From: Batillaria attramentaria
Lineage: Eukaryota; Mollusca; Gastropoda; Batillariidae
Length of the DNA: 64,000 bases
Assembly: GCA_018292915.2 (NCBI GenBank)
Contig: JACVVK020000533.1
Coordinates: forward strand, 75,001 to 139,000
Direction: 5' to 3'
Positions 10,001-20,057 of this stretch are shown here, one piece after another. The position numbers were made by a program, and so were the translations under genes. The notes under the pieces are model-generated. The model ran no database searches. It was not told where the DNA came from and saw only the letters and a program-made list of their open reading frames with translations. Position 1 is the first letter of the stretch. Every line of letters begins with the position of its first letter.

Positions 10001-10835
10001 ATTTTGTATGCCTGTTTTTAACCATTTTTGGTCATTCTTATCTTGACGCTTTAATAAAAGCTGTCCTTTCCACCTTAACACTGCTTTCATTTTGGTTGTG
10101 TAGTGCAGATGCGTAAAAGTTTTTATGTGTAACTCGAGGAACATAAATTAATTTTACGTGTCTGCATGTTTAGCCTGGCCAGCGGGCCTAGCAGACGATC
10201 AGCGCATATCTGCCAATCAGAATCGCGCTTGCCAATGTAGGGTGGACATGCGCACTAGCCTCCCTCTCTCTACCAGATTTCCTGCAAGGAGGCTAGCTCG
10301 CATCCAAACTTTTTGTCCCTCCACCTACCCCCTCGCCACCGGCATCTACCTCGTATTCACAGGGCACTCGTCTTGTCATTTAGTGACTCGTGATCGTTTG
10401 TGACACTCTTGCCACGTTATTTTGCAGTATTTGTGCACTTTGCAGGTTTACCGTCAATATTTTCTTCCTTTCGTCATGTTGCCCTAAGGCTCTTGCTGTA
10501 ACCTCAGAATTTTGCTGGTATACCCCAGTTTTCATTCCCACCTGCCTGGCGGGCAGCTCCCACATGCGTGCCAATTTTCATGTTGTATGTGCAGTGAACA
10601 ACACTGTGATGGTGCCACAAAACACAAGTATTATGTCAAGTCATGTTATGAATCTGTATTTTTGTATGATGGTGCCACAAAACCCAAGTATTATGTCAGG
10701 TCATGTTTTTGAATATGTATTCTGCCCGTTTTTGGGCTCTTGATGTACTGGTCCCGCCGACACCAATACTCATCATGTTGTGCCAAGATATGGTCGGCGG
10801 GACCATTTTGTATGCCTGTTTTTAACCATTTTTGG

Positions 10836-12251
10836 CTCCCTTGTGTAACAATGGGAGTCTATGTTATAACCCTCCGTCGTCTGTCTGTGTGTGTGTGTGT
10901 GTGTGTGTCTGTCTGTCTGTCTGTGTGTCCGCAGTAAACCTTAACATTGGCATTTTCTAAGAATCTACAAACAGCAGAGTCACCAAACTTGGCATGCCGA
11001 TAGACAGCCATAAGACCTTTCAAAGTAGGTCATTTTGAATGACCTTGACTCAAGGTCAAGGTCACTAAAGCTGTCTGTTTGAAAATTTTACTTTGGCATT
11101 TTCTTGGAGTCTACAAATACCAGAGGTTGTCAACTTCGCATGATTATAGACATTGATAAGAACTTTACAGATATACATGTATTTAATGGCCTTGTGTGAA
11201 GGTCAAGGCCAGACGAGCTATTTTCCGCATTTCCGTAGAAAACCTTAACATTGGCATTTTCTCAGAATCTACAAACAGCACAGGCACCAAACTTGGCATG
11301 CTGATAGACAACCATAAGACCTTTCAAAATATATCATTTTGAATGTCACTAAAGCTGTTTGTTTGACAATTTTGCATTGGCATTTTATTGGAATCTACAA
11401 AAACGGGAGGCTTTAAACTTTGCATGATGATAGACATTGATAAGAACTTTACAGATGTACATGTATTCAATGGCCTTGTGTCAAGGTCAAGGCTATACAA
11501 GCTATTTTTCGCATTTCCACAGTAAACCTTAACATGAGCATTTTCTCAGAATCTACAAAAAGCAGAGGCACCAACTTTGGCATGCCTATAGACAGCCGTA
11601 AGACCTTTGAAAATATATCATGTTGAATGACCTTGACTAAAGGTCAAGGTCACTAAAGCTGTCTGTTTTAAAAATTTTGCATTGGCATTTTCTTGGAATC
11701 TACATAAACCAGAGGTTTTAAACTTTACATGGTGATAGACATTGATAAGAACTTTACAGATATGCATGTATTCAATAGCCTTGTTTCAAGGTCAAGGCCG
11801 TACAAGCTATTTCTGTGAAACCGTAACATTGGCATTTTCTCAGAAACAACAAACAGCAGAGGCGCCTAACTTGGCATGCTAATAGACATTGATAAGACCT
11901 ATGTATCCATACCACTTTAAATGACCTTGACTCAAGGTCAAGGTCATTAAAGCTGTCTGTTGTGAATTTCAATTTCAATACTACTGTTTTTGGAGAAACT
12001 ACAAATACTAGAGGCATCCAACTTGGTGTAATGATAGACATTGATATCTTATTTGAATGACTTTGACCCAAGGTCAAGGCCATATAGTCAGTTTTGGGAA
12101 AAAAGTGTAATATTGCCAGGAACTAAGAACACCAGAGACACCTTACTTGGCTTGATGATAGATAGTGATAAGATTTTTACCAACATACTCTTTTGAATGA
12201 CCTTGACCCCTGTCACAAGGAAGCCATGAAGGCTTTTGCCTCTCTAGTTGG
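10836..12251. mobile_element. 1.4-kb tandem-repeat element inserted in the right terminal repeat
   Basis: The left repeat has an uninterrupted ..CCATTTTTGG-TCATTCTTATC.. at about 10024-10041. In the right repeat this site is split by 1,416 bases. The insertion begins near GGCTCCCTTGTG (10834-10845), and close to its right end has the near-inverse CACAAGGAAGCC (12214-12225). Inside are about four repeats of 284-304 bases (starts 10937, 11241, 11525, 11819), each made of two related half-units. Many contain TGACCTTGACTCAAGGTCA-like sequence. TTGG at both edges may be the target duplication. No protein is encoded. Confidence 0.75.
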
Positions 12252-12363
12252 TTCTTATCTTGACGCTTTAATAAAAGCTGTCCTTTCCACCTTAACACTG
12301 CTTTCATTTTGGTTGTGTAGTGCAGATGCGTAAAAGTTTTTATGTGTATCTCGAGGAACATAA

Positions 12364-13160
12364 AAGATTTTTAGACAGGGTTTTACTAAGTTTTTCTAGG
12401 TGCGGCTCCCACTTTAATTGGTCGTCCATTGTAACGCCCAAAAGGCGATGCGTTGACACTTGGTGTATGGGCTCTGAGCCGAGAGATAGTTTGAGAGGTT
12501 TCCGCTGGTGCCTTTGGCGGGTAGTTATTAGCATGCTCTTTGTTTTGGGGACGCTGATTATCATATGATTTTGGGTACACCATTCAGATACTTCATCGAG
12601 GCTCTGCTGGAGTGTTTTGTTTATTGTTGCCTCTTTTTTGTCGGATGTGTGTAGTGTTGTGTCATCTGCAAATAACTCGCAGGACACGTTGGGACTAGAT
12701 AAACAAAAAGGAAGGTCATTAATATAAAGACAAAATAAAAGAGGCCCCGAGATAGAGCCCTGAGGTACCCTATACTTAACAATCCCTTCGGATGAGAATG
12801 TGCCATTTAGAAAGACTCTGTTTCCTGTGTGAGAGGAAGGATGAGAAGAATGATAATGCGCCTGACCCAATGTTGTATAACCGCAGTTTATTCAAGAGAA
12901 TGCTGCGACTGATTTACCAAATCAAAAGCTTTCTTGAGGTCAAGAAATATTGCTCCAGATAGCTTTGACTCATTTATACCACTAAGCCACTTATCTATGA
13001 TGTGACTGAGAGCAGTCTGGCACGAATGGCCTGGACGGAAACCTAACTGAAATGCGCACAGAAGATTATTTTCTTCGAGGAATGTGAGCAGATGTGTGTG
13101 AATGTGTCTTTCTAGGGGTTTTGAGAGAACTGATAGTATAGATATTGGACGATATTCATT
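12364..13160 (-). mobile_element. LINE reverse transcriptase core, minus strand, degenerate
   Basis: On the minus strand the fragments YRPISILSVLSKPLERHIHTH, LGFRPGHSCQTALSHIIDKW and LSGAIFLDLKKAFDLVN lead, after a stop and frame change near 12890, into VPQGSISGPLLFCLYINDLP and the catalytic FADDTTLHTS. This is the palm of a non-LTR (L2/jockey-like) reverse transcriptase. Frameshifts and stops show it is dead. It continues at 9848-9076. Confidence 0.85.
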
Positions 13161-13164
13161 TCAG

Positions 13165-13690
13165 ATAGAGAGAGAGAGAGAGAGACGTCAGTTCCGTGAA
13201 CTAAACATTTGACGTCAGCCTCAGGCAGGTCGTCATACAGAGAGAGAGAGAGATGACGTCAGTTCCGTGAACTAAACATTTGACGTCAGCCTCTAGCACT
13301 GAGATCGTCTGAGGATGCTTGTTCTTGTGATTTCCCTGTTGGCTTTGTGACTTGTCCGACTGAATTATTTTTCACATGAAATCTGGAAGATCTAGAGGGC
13401 TGATGAAATGTCGGAAGCAGTGACGATACTTGCAGATTTTGTCTGTGAACCAAACATTTGAGGTCAGCCTCACGCTGCTCGTCTGACAGTAGTCATGGTT
13501 TCCCCTCTCCTGTAATCGAGGATGTGTCTTCCCCGAACACTCATGGGTTAGCCCGAACTAGTCTGACAGATGATACTTCTTCATATCTTGTGTTTTCCTT
13601 GTTGCTTTTGTGACTTCCGTGACTGAATTAATTTTGACATAAAAATCTGGAAGATCTAGAGAGCTGATGAAACGTGGACTTAAGTGCCTT
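13165..13690 (+). repeat. Diverged tandem duplication with (AG)n
   Basis: Segments with ACGTCAGTTCCGTGAACTAA and AACATTTGACGTCAGCCTC recur at about 13188, 13256 and, diverged, 13440. The motif CTGGAAGATCTAGAG-GCTGATGAAA recurs at about 13382 and 13646. No coding region was recognised. Confidence 0.6.
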
Positions 13691-14249
13691 GGATTGTACT
13701 TACGAAATTGCAAAATTGGAACTTTTTTGACCGGCGCTTCTCGCAGAAACGTGAAAAATGTGTTTATCTAAAAGCTCTGTTATTCTTAATACTAAAGCTA
13801 TAATAATGCAGTAGTTCATGTCATATGTGCAGTTGGCACAAGTGACAAAAATACCGGAATGATGAGTAATTTGAAGGAGTCTTTTCATAGATATTTGGCC
13901 TTACATGCAAACCACCCCTACCTCGGAAATACTTTTCTGACACAAAACCTGTCAGAGCTACAGAGCTGTGCTACGAAAACAGGCAGTATAATTGGATGAT
14001 CTTCCCAATTTCAGAAAATGAAGCCATTTGAACATTTTTTTCGAAAAAATTCGTAACATGACCGATTTTTTTAAAATCGGCGATAACTCTTCTGAAAATG
14101 CGGCAGGATAAAAATCGTGAAAGGTGGGTCTGGAGAAGGTGAATTCCCATTTTATCTCAAAGACAGTGAAAGTAAAAAGGCCTCCTCCTCCAGCCCCCAA
14201 CCCGAGTCAAGAGGAAAACAGCGACAACGTACAGTATGTGCTAGAGAAA

Positions 14250-14298
14250 GCCGTCATGACGTGGATCGTTATGACGTGGATCGTTATGACGTGGATCG
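14250..14298 (+). repeat. Three 15-bp repeats containing TGACGTGG
   Basis: ATGACGTGGATCGTT occurs three times in tandem. Each unit carries a TGACGTGG (CRE/UPRE-like) core. It lies just 5' of the LINE fragment, and no gene start is visible nearby. Confidence 0.8.
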
Positions 14299-14299
14299 T

Positions 14300-14663
14300 A
14301 CATGCAGTATAAAATCGCCACTTTCGCATTCCGTTTCTTTGAGGGTTCTTTTCCTCCCTACCTGTCGGCCTTACTCTGCAAGTATCAACCTTCGCGCACC
14401 CTGCGTTCCGCTAGCGAAAAACTTCTCAAAATCAGTTCCGAAGCGCAACTTGAAAACTGCCGGAGAGCGCTCTTTCAGCTTCTTAGCCCCGACTGTCTTG
14501 CCAATCGAACTCCGCCTTCAGACCTCACTGCCTCTGTTTAAATCGGATCTGAAGACCTTTCTCTTCCGCCAAGCCTTTGATAGTTAAACCTCTGTCAAGT
14601 CTGTCTGTGTTCATCATGACTTCGTTGCACTGCCAAATTGTATATAAGCCGAGGGGATGTAAA

Positions 14664-14711
<48 letters not shown>

Positions 14712-14790
14712 CTTAAGCGCAGCGAGTCCTTGGAAGCTGGAGAACAGCGCTCTATCAAAGACATGTATTATTATTCTTACAGTTGTATTA
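14300..14790 (+). mobile_element. LINE 3' end (reverse transcriptase C-terminus), frameshifted
   Basis: PPYLSALLCKYQPSRTLRSA in one frame continues in another frame as LKTAGERSFSFLAPTVLPIE and LPLFKSDLKTFLFRQAFDS-stop (14587). This is the signature C-terminus of CR1/L2-type ORF2. The tail GCGCTCTATCAAAGACATG-TATTATTATT is the typical 3' end. A (TG)n run at 14667-14710 interrupts the 3' UTR. Confidence 0.8.
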
Positions 14791-15110
14791 TTAACCTAGC
14801 ATCAACGCAGTTTCCTGTGACTAGAAATAAATGTTATTTGTTTGTACAAACTTGCTGAATGATGTCAAACTGCTTACATCTTTTTTAACTTGAAGACTAA
14901 ACTGCATGCGTCTTCTTAGTGAACTTGTTACGTGTTTATTTGATATAAACCAACTGCTGAGGCTCATTATGAAGTTGTTTTGGAATATTATTATAATTAT
15001 GGACTTTGTAACTGTAGTATGAGTTCTTTCGTGTGTTCTGTGTGATTGTGGCGTTGATGAGTAACCAGAACCGTGACCTTTCGGTCTCTGTTGAAGGGTA
15101 ACAATCACTG

Positions 15111-15112
<2 letters not shown>

Positions 15113-15162
<50 letters not shown>
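15113..15162 (+). repeat. (AC)n microsatellite
   Basis: An uninterrupted CA run. The flanking sequence, 14790-15840, shows no gene: it is A-rich and C-rich low complexity at 15360-15560 and otherwise unrecognised. Confidence 0.95.
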
Positions 15163-15164
<2 letters not shown>

Positions 15165-15833
15165 ACACACATTTTCATTTTAGATTTTTTTTTAATTCTT
15201 TGAGAGATATTCTTGAAAGTGTATAATTTGCACGGATGTCTTGTACACATAAACTGACAGAGGGGCATGAAACAAATTCAATGAATTAGAACTTCATGGC
15301 AGAACAAATTACATAACAGGAGAAAGGAAGGGGGAAACAGAAGCAAAGCAACAACGAAAGGAAAAAAAATCCAAAATTAAGAAGACCCCCTACCCACCCC
15401 CCGTGAAACAGCATCAAAACAACAAAAAAATAAAAATAAAATAAAACAAACTACAAAAACAACAACAGCAAAAACACAAACACCCCCCCCCCCCAAACAA
15501 CAACAACAAACACGTGAAACAAACCACACAAAAAAATCTACAAAAACAAACAAAAAAACTTTAAACTTAAAATAAACCCTTTGTAGTGGAATCAAAATGC
15601 AAATTGTATACTTTTGATGAAGCGTTCTGTACATATTCCACAGGGCAGGACCCGCCGTTTCTCATACACTCAATGAGATACGAGTGAACATTCAACCTCA
15701 CACTGGCAGATCGACCTGAATCTATTACTGTAATACAGTAACAAACCGTCATAGCTTTTCGTGGACCTTGGTTGCTAAAGCGGCACCTAGCAAGATGACC
15801 AACTCCCACTGTGTCAAAAACATGTTTTGCACA

Positions 15834-15878
15834 GATGCTGCCCACAGACGTATAGATCTATACGTCTGTGATGCTGCC
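15834..15878. mobile_element. 27-bp palindromic micro-insertion with 9-bp target duplication
   Basis: The palindrome at 15843-15869 is CACAGACG-TATAGATCTATA-CGTCTGT. The perfect symmetry extends to 15870. It lies between two copies of GATGCTGCC (15834-15842, 15870-15878). It matches the micro-insertion at 2691-2716 in sequence but has a different target, so the two are independent insertions. Confidence 0.8.
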
Positions 15879-15965
15879 ACAACCCTGTTCCGGGACCGTC
15901 GCTCCTCCAGGCCCCTGTGATGACGGCCAAGTCGGGCTAACCGAGACCGAGCCGAGCTAAGTAAT

Positions 15966-16413
15966 AGCTAAGAAGGAAAAAAATTAAAACTAATACTCGG
16001 TGACAAAGAAAGTGGACAGTCGCGAACAACTTTGAGGTCCCCGTGTTATTTCACAGTGTGCACAGAAGCGATGAAAACTGTCGCATTCACCAGCATCAGT
16101 ACATTCTCGGCCTGTTTCGAGATTCAGTATTACCTGCATGACTATTCTCCCTTGCCGCAACAAGCACGCATTTTTCGCGGCGGAGCACAAAGCTGCCACG
16201 AAAAATGATTGATTGCTGCAGGTATATGTATGCACGGGGGACTACTCATGCAGGTAAAAACTCTCGAAACAGGCCGAGAATGTACTGATGCTGGTGCATG
16301 CGACAGTTTTCGCCGCTTGTGTGCACACTGCGAAATAACACGGGGACCTCAAAGTTGTTCGCAACTGTCCACTTTCCTTGTCACCGAGTACTTTGATTTT
16401 TTCCTTCTTAGGC
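15966..16413. mobile_element. Foldback/MITE element with ~150-bp inverted arms
   Basis: The left arm, about 15966-16125, is inverted at about 16264-16413 with scattered mismatches (both carry ACAGGCCGAGAATGTACTGA or its complement). A loop of about 140 bases separates them. No coding region. Confidence 0.8.
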
Positions 16414-16427
16414 ATTACTAAACTCTA

Positions 16428-17076
16428 GACTCCAGAGTGCAGTCCCTTTTCGGCGGGGCGTGAAAATGTGACTGCTTACAGCCAGCGCCATTTTCAAAAA
16501 TGGCGAATTTTTTTTTTTTTTTTAGAAAAGCGAAGACTTGTGCGTAATATGATTCGATTTAAAACGAAGTCTTGAATATCCGACCACTTTTCGTTTGGGC
16601 AAAATCTTTGCCAGCGGACAATTATTGTTGCGCTTTGATGGCACTGTTTACGTGGTACACTGATCTAACAGGATGTGAGTGAACGGCAAGGGGGTTGCAC
16701 TCTACAGGCAAGTATTATTGCACGGTGCAGACGATCACGTACCTGCCTTGTGGTGGAATAAGAGACGATTACAAAAGCATACACACCCGTGCTCTAGGAC
16801 TGAATGTAATATAGATCTGTCCATTCAGACAGAGACATGTTATGTATGTCTCTGATCCAGAAACACGCCTACTTTCACTCTGAAGACAGCCTGCCATCAC
16901 TTGCGCCATTGAGGAACCCTCTGGGTTCAAAGCTGGCCAAGGATGACATAGTGCGCGACCTTGTGTTTGAGAGCACCGAGACAATTTAGGCTCGTCACGG
17001 TAGCGCAGTGAGCGCCATTTCCCCACCGTGCACAGGGGTACTTTCCACTGAAAGACTCTGTGCCCCAGAGAGTGAC
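16428..17076 (+). repeat. Third A/B repeat locus (A+, B+)
   Basis: Module A (16428-16700) joins directly to module B (about 16700-17076) in the same orientation. This module A lacks the palindromic micro-insertion, and module B lacks the pogo-like insertion, so it serves as an empty-site reference. The interval 17077-17285 before the TLR stop codon shows nothing recognisable. Confidence 0.85.
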
Positions 17077-17285
17077 TAAGCTCAGCCCGGTTTCGGTTAG
17101 CCCGAGTTTGCATCGTCGTGGGGGCCAAGAGTAGCGAGGCCCCCGGAACGGGAGTGTTGCTGCCACTGCTGAGACAGTGGTCCTACCAAAGTATATCCTA
17201 GAGCTTTGTTCAACTTGTAATGTTGCCAGCGACCTCGTGCCAGCTGCACAAACAAACAACAAAGAAACAAACTTTGTGTCTGTCT

Positions 17286-19838
17286 TCACGCGGTGGTCAC
17301 AATCTCGTCTAGTGCAATCCGTAGGCGGCCCCAGAACGAGGCTCTAGCCTCATCATGGTCAAACCACTCAATGTAGGTCGTGGTTTTCATCACCGCCATC
17401 ATAGCGGGGGTCAGGTCACGCGACGGGATGTCTTCCAGCATAACGACCAACAGCGTGTCGTCATTTTCCATCACGTGACTCAGGCACAAGTTGAGCTCAA
17501 ACTGGCACCAGTGGCTTTTGGCGAAGTTGGCGGAGAAAAGCATCATGACTTTCTTGCTGTTCTGCACACAGTACACGATGTTGTCCACGATGTTCTGACC
17601 CGGGATGAAGTCCCGCCGGTGAACACAGAGCTCAAGTCCCAGGTCCCCCTCCAGCCGAGGGATGAGGTTCCCCAGCACCCAGCCAACATCCTCGTTGTCG
17701 TAAGACACGAAGACGTCATACTGGAAGTGTTGTTCCTGTAGACGGCGACACCTGTCTCCCCGCCCTCGGAACGCCTCGTACAGCACCAGCCGGATGTGCC
17801 AGCGGTAGCGGTAGAGTAGAGAGAGGAGAGTGAGTGTAAAGGTGAGTAAGCCGACTGTGACAGACGTGTAGAGGGAGGCAGTCCGGCTAAACAGACAGGT
17901 CTGCTGGATCAGGTGAAAAGACTGTACTGTTGTGTTGACCGTGTCCTGACACCTGTAGGCCGACGAGGAAGAACTGAAGAGACGAGCATCAGACAGCAGC
18001 CAGCGCTGGAACCACATCAGGTCACAGGAACACACGAACGGGTTGCCGCTCACGTCAAGTTGAGTTAGTCGGTCACGTGACGTTTTGCCGAAGGTTGTCT
18101 CTCGCACGACTGAGATACTGTTCCCATTCAAAGAGAGAGTGTTCAAGTTTCTTAGCACGTCAAAGGCAAAGTCCGGCAGCTCCGTGAGTTTGTTGTAGCT
18201 CAGCAGAAGGTCGGTAAGAGCTGGAAGGTTCTGGAAAGTTCTGGGACTGATCCGGTCCAGCTGAGTATAGCTCAGGTCCAGGTACTGCAGGTTGTCCAGG
18301 TCTCCAAACAACTGGACAAACCGCTCGTCGCTGACGTCAGTCAGGTCGTTCCGAACGAGCTCCAGGTGTCTCAGGTGATGACAGCCATCAAACAGTCCGG
18401 CCTGCACCACGTCGTTATGTCGGAAGGGCAGGTTGTTGGAGTTAAGGGTCAGTGTCTGTAGAGAGGAGTTTGTGAACGTGTTCCTGTCAACACCCAGCAG
18501 GAAGGGCATGGAGTCGAGACGGAGGACGCTCAACACTGGAAACCTGCTCTGGCTGAACATGTCAGCAACAAGCTCGTAAAAGGAATTCCCACTGAGATAG
18601 AGCTGAGTAAGTTTCGGTAAACACATTCTGTGTGGTAGCGAGTTCAGCTTATTGCCGGTCAAGTCCAAGAGCAGCAAGCCAGGAAAGAGAGATGTACCGT
18701 TGCGACATGTCTCAGGGAAGCTAACAATACCGTTGTATTCAAGATTGAGATTTCTCAGTCCAGGAAGGTAGTCTGTGAAGATCTGTTTGGACTGACTGTT
18801 TTCATCAAGGATTAAATCCGTGAGCGCCTTCAGTGGCAGGTCAGCGGTGAGATTCAATTGAAATATACCACTGTTTACTAGAGTTAGTATCCGCAATCTG
18901 GGCATTGGGTGTATTTCAAAGAAGTCACCAGGAACCAATCCCAAGTTATTGTTGTCTGCCCACAGTCTGATGAGTGTGACAACAGAGTCAAGTATCCTGC
19001 CCAGCGTCTCGTACGTCAGTGAGTTCCCACTCACGTCAAGGAAAGACAGTTGCCACAGAAGATCAAACGCTCCAGGACCGACCGTCTTCAGTCCGTCACC
19101 TAACAGATAGAGTGTAGTGAGGTTGGTAACGTTGACAAAGAAAGTGTCGTCTGCAATTGATGGCAGTGGGTTGTTGTTGAACGCCAGAGATTCAATATCG
19201 TCTCCCAGCCAAGGAATGTAGTTTAGAGGTCCTTGACACACCGCTGTTTTGCCGGCACAAACACACTTGTCATTATCTCCACACGGATGAAACTTTCGAG
19301 AAACAGCATCGTGTGAAACGTGATCGTGAGGAACAATATCGTGATAAACAGCTTCGTGGGAAACAGCTTCGTGGGAACGCACAGCGTCGTGGGAAACAGC
19401 TTCGTGGGAACGCACAGCGTCGTGGGAAACAACATTGTGGGAACGTGCAGCGTCGAGGAAAACAGCGTCGTGGGAAACAGTACTGTGTGGAACAGTACTG
19501 CGGGGAATGGTACTGTGGAGAACAGCGTCGTGGGAGAAAATACCGTCTGAAACAGTACTGTGGGAAGAAGCGTCGTGGGAAACAGTACCGTGTGAAACAG
19601 TACTGTGGGAAACAGCGTCGTGGGAAACAGTACCGTGTGAAAGAGTACTGTGGGAAACAGCGTCGTTGGAAACAGTATCGTGTGCAGCCTGATCGTTGGA
19701 ATGTAACCACAGTTTGTCTGCATGTTGGAGGAGAGCGACGGAACCTGCTAGCGAAACACCAATAACCCAGCAGGCAAAACTCAAAGTGAATGGCAGCGTC
19801 CACGGCATACTTTGTCGGAAGACCGGCATATTGTGCAT
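17286..19838 (-). CDS. Toll-like receptor (LRR-TM-TIR), single exon
   Basis: An 850-residue innate immune receptor on one uninterrupted exon. Residues 1-37 include a signal-peptide-like hydrophobic stretch (WTLPFTLSFACWVIGVSLAG). Residues about 52-180 are a His/Ser/Val-rich tandem repeat (units like SHDAV, SHSTV, SHGTV). An LRR N-terminal cysteine cluster (CGDNDKCVCAGKTAVC, 187-201) follows, then roughly 14 leucine-rich repeats to about residue 600. Next come a single LRRCT (NPFVCSCDLMWFQRWL..C..C, 599-648), one membrane helix (about 656-676) and a cytoplasmic TIR domain (705-848). The TIR has box 1 YDVFVSY, box 2 RDFIPG with the BB-loop proline, and box 3 FW. A single LRRCT makes it an sccTLR-type receptor. 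It is presumed to signal through MyD88-like adaptors. The first Met is used. Met4 and Met11 would also leave a signal peptide. Confidence 0.93.
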   Translation of the reverse strand: MHNMPVFRQSMPWTLPFTLSFACWVIGVSLAGSVALLQHADKLWLHSNDQAAHDTVSNDAVSHSTLSHGTVSHDAVSHSTVSHGTVSHDASSHSTVSDGIFSHDAVLHSTIPRSTVPHSTVSHDAVFLDAARSHNVVSHDAVRSHEAVSHDAVRSHEAVSHEAVYHDIVPHDHVSHDAVSRKFHPCGDNDKCVCAGKTAVCQGPLNYIPWLGDDIESLAFNNNPLPSIADDTFFVNVTNLTTLYLLGDGLKTVGPGAFDLLWQLSFLDVSGNSLTYETLGRILDSVVTLIRLWADNNNLGLVPGDFFEIHPMPRLRILTLVNSGIFQLNLTADLPLKALTDLILDENSQSKQIFTDYLPGLRNLNLEYNGIVSFPETCRNGTSLFPGLLLLDLTGNKLNSLPHRMCLPKLTQLYLSGNSFYELVADMFSQSRFPVLSVLRLDSMPFLLGVDRNTFTNSSLQTLTLNSNNLPFRHNDVVQAGLFDGCHHLRHLELVRNDLTDVSDERFVQLFGDLDNLQYLDLSYTQLDRISPRTFQNLPALTDLLLSYNKLTELPDFAFDVLRNLNTLSLNGNSISVVRETTFGKTSRDRLTQLDVSGNPFVCSCDLMWFQRWLLSDARLFSSSSSAYRCQDTVNTTVQSFHLIQQTCLFSRTASLYTSVTVGLLTFTLTLLSLLYRYRWHIRLVLYEAFRGRGDRCRRLQEQHFQYDVFVSYDNEDVGWVLGNLIPRLEGDLGLELCVHRRDFIPGQNIVDNIVYCVQNSKKVMMLFSANFAKSHWCQFELNLCLSHVMENDDTLLVVMLEDIPSRDLTPAMMAVMKTTTYIEWFDHDEARASFWGRLRIALDEIVTTA
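19290..19690 (-). repeat. 15-bp-unit coding minisatellite in the TLR ectodomain
   Basis: Degenerate units of about 15 bases (GGAAACAGCGTCGTG and variants on the plus strand) keep every reading frame open, which explains the overlapping ORFs. In the TLR frame they encode five-residue His-Ser-x-x-Val units between the signal peptide and the LRR N-terminal cap. Confidence 0.9.
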
Positions 19839-20057
19839 TTAAATACTTGCTCTAGTAAACGCCTTGGTCGCACGCTTGGAGCTCTGTCAAAGTGCTACCG
19901 CTGTTGTGAAACTGTTTACCAGAAACTCGAAAGTTTTGTCTGGTTTTACAAGTGCACTGTCTTTTCCGGATTTTTATCCACAGACACTTAACATTAACCC
20001 ATAGTCAGCAGGCCAGGGTCCAAATGGCCGAGCAATCACGCGTAGCATTAGTCAGTT

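Larger units (their letters stand above)
9851..12360. mobile_element. Composite element with LTR-like terminal direct repeats
   Basis: A repeat of about 293 bases, starting TG and ending CA, occurs at 9851-10143 and again at 10655-12360. In the second copy it is split by a 1.4-kb insertion. The internal region (10144-10654) is about 0.5 kb and non-coding. It carries an extra partial copy of the repeat start (10609-10653). The flanks are an exact 108-bp direct duplication of the host LINE (9741-9848 and 12364-12471). I see no tRNA primer site after the left repeat and no purine tract before the right one. It could be a small LTR-type (TRIM-like) element or a Penelope-like element with pseudo-LTRs. 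The type is unresolved. Confidence 0.65.

Noticed and set aside
9887..10144. 85-codon minus-strand ORF in the LTR-like repeat
   Set aside because: It is repeated in the other terminal repeat only up to the 1.4-kb insertion, has no recognised domain, and contains the hairpin; no evidence of coding.
13640..13680. Hammerhead ribozyme (CTGATGAAACG near 13663)
   Set aside because: The CTGATGA and GAAAC boxes overlap directly with no stem II, so the core cannot form.
19313..19765. Overlapping plus-strand ORFs of 150 and 128 codons opposite the TLR
   Set aside because: Shadows of the 15-bp repeat and of the TIR coding sequence; the minus strand has the conserved protein.
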